Positions 59,951-64,000 of a stretch of DNA of 64,000 bases are shown here, in pieces. The stretch spans positions 66,197-130,196 of the forward strand of contig CAMYNL010000009.1 in NCBI GenBank assembly GCA_947259705.1, read 5' to 3'. Position 1 is the stretch's first letter; every line of letters starts with the position of its first letter. Below the pieces are notes generated by a model. That model had not been told where the DNA came from. It did no database searches and worked only from the letters and a program-made list of their open reading frames with translations. The DNA comes from an uncultured Gammaproteobacteria bacterium. GTDB taxonomy: Bacteria; Pseudomonadota; Gammaproteobacteria; Arenicellales; JAANXG01. The translations under genes and the position numbers were made by a program.

Positions 59951-62173
59951 ATGGAAATGTCCCCGACCAAGAAACGCAGGATTCCGATACCGGTCACGGT
60001 GGCTATCGTCTGGATCGGGGTCTATCTGTTCCTGGTATTTTTCCGGCCGCCGCTGCCGTCAAGCCTCATATTCATGTACATGGTCACGGTCACCGCCGGG
60101 TTGGCGTTGGCGGTGTCGATCTTTGAGCAAACCTTGCGAGGGTTTACGGACCCGATTGTTTGGTTCCTGCGTGGGGACGCTGGTCGGGCGTGGCCATGGC
60201 GGGCGGCCCGATGGGCGGTGCTGGTCACGATCCCCGTTTACGTCGGGTATACGGTCTATCAGCGGGTCGTGCCTCGATTCGAACCGCCTATCTCCTTGCG
60301 GGTGATCCATCCGGCGCCACCCCCCGAGGTGTCCGCGCTCTACAATGAATATCGGGATGATGAGGCGAACCTCGAGCGTTATATCGAGGAAGGGCGTGTT
60401 GTCTATTTTCAAAACTGCTTCTTCTGCCATGGGGATGCCCTGGCTGGTGCGGGACCCTTTGCCCACGGAATGAACCCGCCCCCTGCCAATTTCCAGGACT
60501 CCGGGACGATTGCCCAATTGCCGGAATCTTTTGTCTTCTGGCGGATCAGCACCGGTGGGCCGGGTCTTCCCGATGAATCGACGCCCTGGGATTCATTCAT
60601 GCCGGCGTGGGAGACGATGCTCACCGAAGAACAGCGGTGGAAGGTCATCCTGTACCTGTACGATGTCACCGGCTGGTCGCCCCGCACTTGGGGTGAAGAA
60701 GAGGCCGTGGGCGCGTTCCAGTCCGAAGAAGAGGAAGAGCACGAGACGGTAGAAAAAGGCCCGGAGAAGGTGGATGAGGCCGAGGCCAGCCGGCGACTCT
60801 ACGAGAAGCGTTGCGCACACTGCCATGAGACAAATGGGGAAGGCAATGGTCCGGCGGCCGAATTTATGATGCCCCGTCCGCGGGACTTCACTGCAGGGAC
60901 GTACAAGTTCCGCACGACGTCCACTGGAGAGGTGCCCACGGATGAGGATCTGTTCAACTCGATCCGTCACGGTCTGCCCGGCACCGCCATGCCGGGCTGG
61001 CCCCTGTTCACGGATGAGGAGATAAAAGGCCTGGTTCGTTACATCAAGGGCTTTGCCGCGGAAGATTTTGAAGAAGAGCCCCAACCCATCAAGATCGGGA
61101 ACCCGCCCCAGGCCAGCCCGGAACTGCTTGAAAAGGGCGAGGAGGTCTTCCAGGAGAACAAGTGCTGGGAGTGTCACGGGCAGGCGGGGCGAGGAAATGG
61201 GGAAAAGGCCGACGACCCGGATTTCACAGATGACTGGGACCACCGCATCTTTCCCCGGAATTTGACCCATCCCTGGGAATACCGGGGCGGAGCGACCGTG
61301 GAGGACATCTATAGAAGCATCACGACGGGATTGGACGGAAGCCCTATGGCCTCATTTGAGGACGGGGTCTCCGATCAGGAGCGCTGGGCGCTGGCCCATT
61401 ATGTGAGCTCCATTCAAACGCCGAGAAAGCTGGGCTTCACCCTCGTGGCAAAGCGGGTCGAGAAGCTTCCCGCCGATACCGAGGATCCGGTCTGGGACAA
61501 TGTGGATTACATGGATATTCCCATGGTGGGGCAGGTCGTCATTGATCCGCGGATGTTCACCCCGCGGGTGGACAACGTTCGTGTGCAGTCGGTTTACAAT
61601 GATGAGGGCGTGGCCTTTCGGTTGGTTTGGGACGATTCCACCGAGACTAAACCGGATCCGGCCTCCAAGATTTTCGAAGACGCGATCGCTGTTCAATTCC
61701 CGGTAACGATTCCGACCGGGCCCAAACGGCCCTATTTCTTGATGGGCGATGACGAGAATCCTGTCCATCTCTGGCGCTGGGGCTCGGAGCGGAATGGCGC
61801 GATTGAGCTCAACGCAAACGGAGTAGATCAGATTGAGGCCCAGGGCGAGAGCGGTCAACAGGTGACAGCAAAACTCAAGTACGATGACGGTCAGTATCGG
61901 CTTGTCTTTAAGAGAGCCCTTTCTACCCCGGACCAGGATCTCGACATCCAGTTCACGCCCGGTAAGTTCATTCCGCTGTCCTTTTTTGCCTGGGACGGCG
62001 CGAACAACGAGACGGCCACGAGATCTTCACTTTCCTCCTGGTACTATATGCTGTTGGAACCCACCACCCCGGTAACAGTCTTTCTCTATCCCTTCCTCGC
62101 GCTCCTGCTGACGGGCGTTGCAGAATGGGGTTTTATCCGGAGAATCCGTAAGCAGAAGGAGAGGGGAGGATGA
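59951..62173 (+). CDS. Membrane tri-haem cytochrome c with ethylbenzene-dehydrogenase-gamma-like domain
   Basis: A 740-residue protein. Three N-terminal membrane helices (about residues 15-120) lead to a periplasmic part with three class I-type haem domains: C156-F-F-C-H, C288-A-H-C-H and C405-W-E-C-H. The last third (about 500-705) resembles the haem-b-binding gamma subunit of ethylbenzene dehydrogenase and nitrite oxidoreductase NxrC (D-I-P-M-V-G-Q-V-V-I-D and F-R-L-V-W-D-D-S-T). A terminal membrane helix follows. It could deliver electrons from periplasmic donors to the bd-like oxidase. It is encoded 1 bp after the second antiporter-like gene and overlaps the next gene by 4 bp. Confidence 0.83.
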   Translation: MEMSPTKKRRIPIPVTVAIVWIGVYLFLVFFRPPLPSSLIFMYMVTVTAGLALAVSIFEQTLRGFTDPIVWFLRGDAGRAWPWRAARWAVLVTIPVYVGYTVYQRVVPRFEPPISLRVIHPAPPPEVSALYNEYRDDEANLERYIEEGRVVYFQNCFFCHGDALAGAGPFAHGMNPPPANFQDSGTIAQLPESFVFWRISTGGPGLPDESTPWDSFMPAWETMLTEEQRWKVILYLYDVTGWSPRTWGEEEAVGAFQSEEEEEHETVEKGPEKVDEAEASRRLYEKRCAHCHETNGEGNGPAAEFMMPRPRDFTAGTYKFRTTSTGEVPTDEDLFNSIRHGLPGTAMPGWPLFTDEEIKGLVRYIKGFAAEDFEEEPQPIKIGNPPQASPELLEKGEEVFQENKCWECHGQAGRGNGEKADDPDFTDDWDHRIFPRNLTHPWEYRGGATVEDIYRSITTGLDGSPMASFEDGVSDQERWALAHYVSSIQTPRKLGFTLVAKRVEKLPADTEDPVWDNVDYMDIPMVGQVVIDPRMFTPRVDNVRVQSVYNDEGVAFRLVWDDSTETKPDPASKIFEDAIAVQFPVTIPTGPKRPYFLMGDDENPVHLWRWGSERNGAIELNANGVDQIEAQGESGQQVTAKLKYDDGQYRLVFKRALSTPDQDLDIQFTPGKFIPLSFFAWDGANNETATRSSLSSWYYMLLEPTTPVTVFLYPFLALLLTGVAEWGFIRRIRKQKERGG

Positions 62174-62979
62174 AAGCGCGGTGTTCTCGCGTAGCGGCTT
62201 TGATCTTGATCCTCGGCCTCATCGGAATGGCCACCGGGTGCGGTCTAGGTGGAAATGAATTCGTAGCCACGGGGGGGAAGCTTTTTGACTACTACTGCGC
62301 CGATTGTCATGGGGAATCCGGGAAAGGCGACGGTTACAACGCTGAATTCATGGACCCGAGGCCGAGGGATCTGACCGATTCGGCGGAAAAGTACCTTGCT
62401 GGCCAGACCAATGAAAAGATTTTCGAAACCCTGAGCCGCGATCTGATAGACAAGGGTGACGTCATAAAAGCGCTCATGAAAGGGAAGAAATTAACGTTTG
62501 TCCCGCCCGTAATGCCCACCTTTAAATACACTCTATCGGACGCGGAGCGCTGGTCCATTGTGGCTTATGTCAGGACCCTACATAATAATGATGCCCCAAT
62601 GATTGAACTTACACCGGAGATGAACCGGAAGAGACCCAGGGTTGCCCGGATCAGACAAGTGAACCTTGACCCCGACACCATGAACAGCGATGAACAGATA
62701 ACAGCCGGAAGAAAAGTTTATGAAAAGTATGGCTGCAGGGCATGCCACAGTATAGGGGGTAAGGACGGTAGGATCGGTCCCGCCCTGGATCGGGCCGGCA
62801 TGATGTCAAATGCAGATTGGCTCTATCGCTGGGTCAAGAATACACAAGCGATCGACCCGCACACCAAGATGCCCACTCTTGGGCTCACGGATAAAGAGGC
62901 GTTGGCCATCGTCGCCTACCTTAACACTTTGAGAGCGCCGGCGGCAGTCTCAGTGGCAGGAGATCGGCCCAAGCCTTAG
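62170..62979 (+). CDS. Di-haem cytochrome c lipoprotein
   Basis: A 269-residue lipoprotein: signal with lipobox G-M-A-T-G-C at residues 19-24, then two cytochrome c domains with C43-A-D-C-H and C189-R-A-C-H. The first domain carries D-P-R-P-R-D-L-T and P-P-V-M-P-T-F, the second K-M-P-T-L-G-L-T with candidate axial Met. Overlap with the preceding stop (ATGA) shows that it belongs to the module. It probably shuttles electrons on the periplasmic face. The 194 bp after its stop contain partial repeats of ACAGCCGA but no gene. Confidence 0.88.
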   Translation: MKARCSRVAALILILGLIGMATGCGLGGNEFVATGGKLFDYYCADCHGESGKGDGYNAEFMDPRPRDLTDSAEKYLAGQTNEKIFETLSRDLIDKGDVIKALMKGKKLTFVPPVMPTFKYTLSDAERWSIVAYVRTLHNNDAPMIELTPEMNRKRPRVARIRQVNLDPDTMNSDEQITAGRKVYEKYGCRACHSIGGKDGRIGPALDRAGMMSNADWLYRWVKNTQAIDPHTKMPTLGLTDKEALAIVAYLNTLRAPAAVSVAGDRPKP

Positions 62980-63173
62980 TGCCTTACAACTGAGATCTTA
63001 GACGATATGTCGAGCGAGTTCACGAATGACAGTTTGAGTTTCTTGAACAGCACTCAGCGATCGGCTGTACGCGGCGGACTACGTCCTTTGTTCTCACAAG
63101 AAACTGTAAAAGCAGGTGCTTCATCGTCTGACAGCCGAGTGCTGATCGCCGACTGCTTTACCATGGTGATGCC

Positions 63174-64000
63174 ATGACGACACCGACGTCATTAGCAACG
63201 GCACCAATCGCAGAGAGGGCGCTTTATAAGCGTATACTGGTTGCGCTGGATTCTTCCGATCACGCCGATAGGGGAATGGATACTGCGGTGCGCCTGGCCG
63301 GTATGAGCGACGACGTGCGGATAACAGGTGTCCACGTGTATGCCGCCAAGTTGCACGACATGCGTTTCCGTCAGATGGAAGGCGGCTTGCCGGAACAGTT
63401 CCGGGAGGAGCAGGAACTGGAGCGCCAGCGTGATGTCCATGACGATCTGATTACCCGTGGTCTATCCATTATTACCGATTCCTATTTGGACCAGGCGGAA
63501 CGCGGCTGCCACGAGGCTGGTATCAACTTCAATCGCTGCTCCCTCGAAGGTAAAAACTACCGTGAATTGGCAAAAGAGGCCAACAGTGGGGCCCACGACC
63601 TTCTAGTCATGGGGGCATTGGGCCTCGGAGCCGTGGAAGGCAGTCGTCTGGGTACCGTTTGCCAGCGGGTGGCACGGCGTGCATCCATCGATACGTTGGT
63701 TATCAAGGAACCGAATCGTGATCTTGCTGAAGGCCCCATCGTTGCGGCCGTGGACGGTTCGGCCAAGGCCTACGGGGGATTGGTGACGGCCCTTGCCCTG
63801 GCACGGCATTGGGGCGTGCCCCTCAAGGTCGTGGCGGCTTTTGATCCCTACTTTCATTACGTGGCTTTCAATCGCATCGCCGGGATGCTGTCGGAAGAGG
63901 CAGGTAACGTGTTCCGGTTTAAGGAACAAGAAAAACTGCATGAAGAAATCATCGATTCCGGCCTGGCCAAGATCTACCAAGGTCATCTGGCGGTGGCGGA
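63174..64000 (+). CDS. Universal stress protein UspA family (3' end outside window)
   Basis: Tandem Usp-type protein, at least 275 residues before the window edge. The first domain begins R-I-L-V-A-L-D-S-S-D-H-A near residue 23 and has the ATP-loop region M-G-A-L-G-L-G-A-V near residue 146. The second starts P-I-V-A-A-V-D-G-S-A-K-A near 187. The frame is open to the last base. The ATG at 63174 follows no strong ribosome site but is the only start in the right place. It is likely expressed under stress or low energy; a link to the respiratory module is only by proximity. Confidence 0.83.
   Translation, partial: MTTPTSLATAPIAERALYKRILVALDSSDHADRGMDTAVRLAGMSDDVRITGVHVYAAKLHDMRFRQMEGGLPEQFREEQELERQRDVHDDLITRGLSIITDSYLDQAERGCHEAGINFNRCSLEGKNYRELAKEANSGAHDLLVMGALGLGAVEGSRLGTVCQRVARRASIDTLVIKEPNRDLAEGPIVAAVDGSAKAYGGLVTALALARHWGVPLKVVAAFDPYFHYVAFNRIAGMLSEEAGNVFRFKEQEKLHEEIIDSGLAKIYQGHLAVA

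Noticed and set aside
62980-63173. Partially repeated ACAGCCGA sequences before the universal stress gene
   Set aside because: The copies are imperfect and differ in order, so neither a hairpin nor a repeat unit could be defined.
1-64000. CRISPR arrays, rRNA and tRNA genes
   Set aside because: No regularly spaced short repeats, no cloverleaf with a TTCGANNCC-type arm and no rRNA-like conserved segments were seen in the intergenic regions; a covariance search was not possible here.

Overview
The window looks like a chromosomal stretch of a high-GC gammaproteobacterium, probably a respiratory or chemolithotrophic lineage. The evidence is gene-family content read by eye: PA2779/PA2778-type proteins, MltA, NudF, GabD, PPK2, RhlE, a group 3b-type NiFe hydrogenase and a CHASE2/EAL protein. 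No database search was run. The right-hand quarter (about 46-63 kb) has a different character, with insertion-sequence debris, truncated genes, more A/T-rich stretches and secreted proteins of unknown role.

Layout. 1-4 kb, minus strand: a partial CDP-alcohol phosphatidyltransferase, mltA, a cation diffusion facilitator and nudF. 4.3-12.2 kb, plus strand: an OmpR-type two-component system followed by a tightly overlapping lipid-modification operon (acyl desaturase, FAD amine-oxidase-like protein, DUF1365, two cyclopropane-synthase-like methyltransferases, a small membrane protein). Between them lies an array of 11-bp-spaced TTCAC repeats that looks like the response regulator's operator. 12.3-13.5 kb: a decayed sulfatase gene. 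13.5-20 kb: ppk2, gabD, the PA2779/PA2778 pair and a large membrane kinase-like protein that has lost three catalytic residues. 20.4-23.5 kb: an orphan RND permease. 23.7-26.2 kb: carbamoyltransferase, SxtJ-like and a truncated DUF5989 gene. 26-28 kb: small envelope genes and a polysaccharide deacetylase. 28.5-33.8 kb: a hemerythrin and a hydBGDA-type hydrogenase operon with its maturation protease, behind an FNR-type box. 33.7-37.6 kb: an APC permease, then a truncated and frameshifted SGNH hydrolase head to head with a truncated membrane protein, which marks a rearrangement. 37.6-46 kb: rhlE, an RRM protein, FecR/LysM and CHASE2-EAL proteins. 46-53.3 kb: secreted proteins preceded by two copies of a 132-134 bp repeat, a CBS protein, and IS256, IS66 and IS3-like remnants. 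53.5-63 kb: an electron-transport module. The window ends inside a universal stress protein.

The most interesting system is the 53.5-63.0 kb module. It contains a mono-haem cytochrome c, a cytochrome bd-like protein fused to a C-terminal haem-c domain, two different NuoL/NuoM/MrpD-type ion-translocating subunits, two tiny membrane proteins between them, a tri-haem cytochrome with an ethylbenzene-dehydrogenase-gamma-like domain, and a di-haem lipoprotein. That makes seven CxxCH motifs and two antiporter-like subunits with most of the genes overlapping or nearly touching, and no cydB, no copper-oxidase subunit and no other complex I subunit in view. It reads as one redox-driven ion pump. From memory, related bd-like proteins are known from Nitrospira; the module sits directly downstream of IS debris, consistent with horizontal acquisition.

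Genes probably working together: the two-component system with the lipid operon; the hydrogenase operon under low-oxygen control; FecR/LysM with CHASE2-EAL; RhlE with the RRM protein in cold or RNA-structure stress. Starts were chosen from overlaps, Shine-Dalgarno sequences and family N-termini, and several remain uncertain as noted in each entry.
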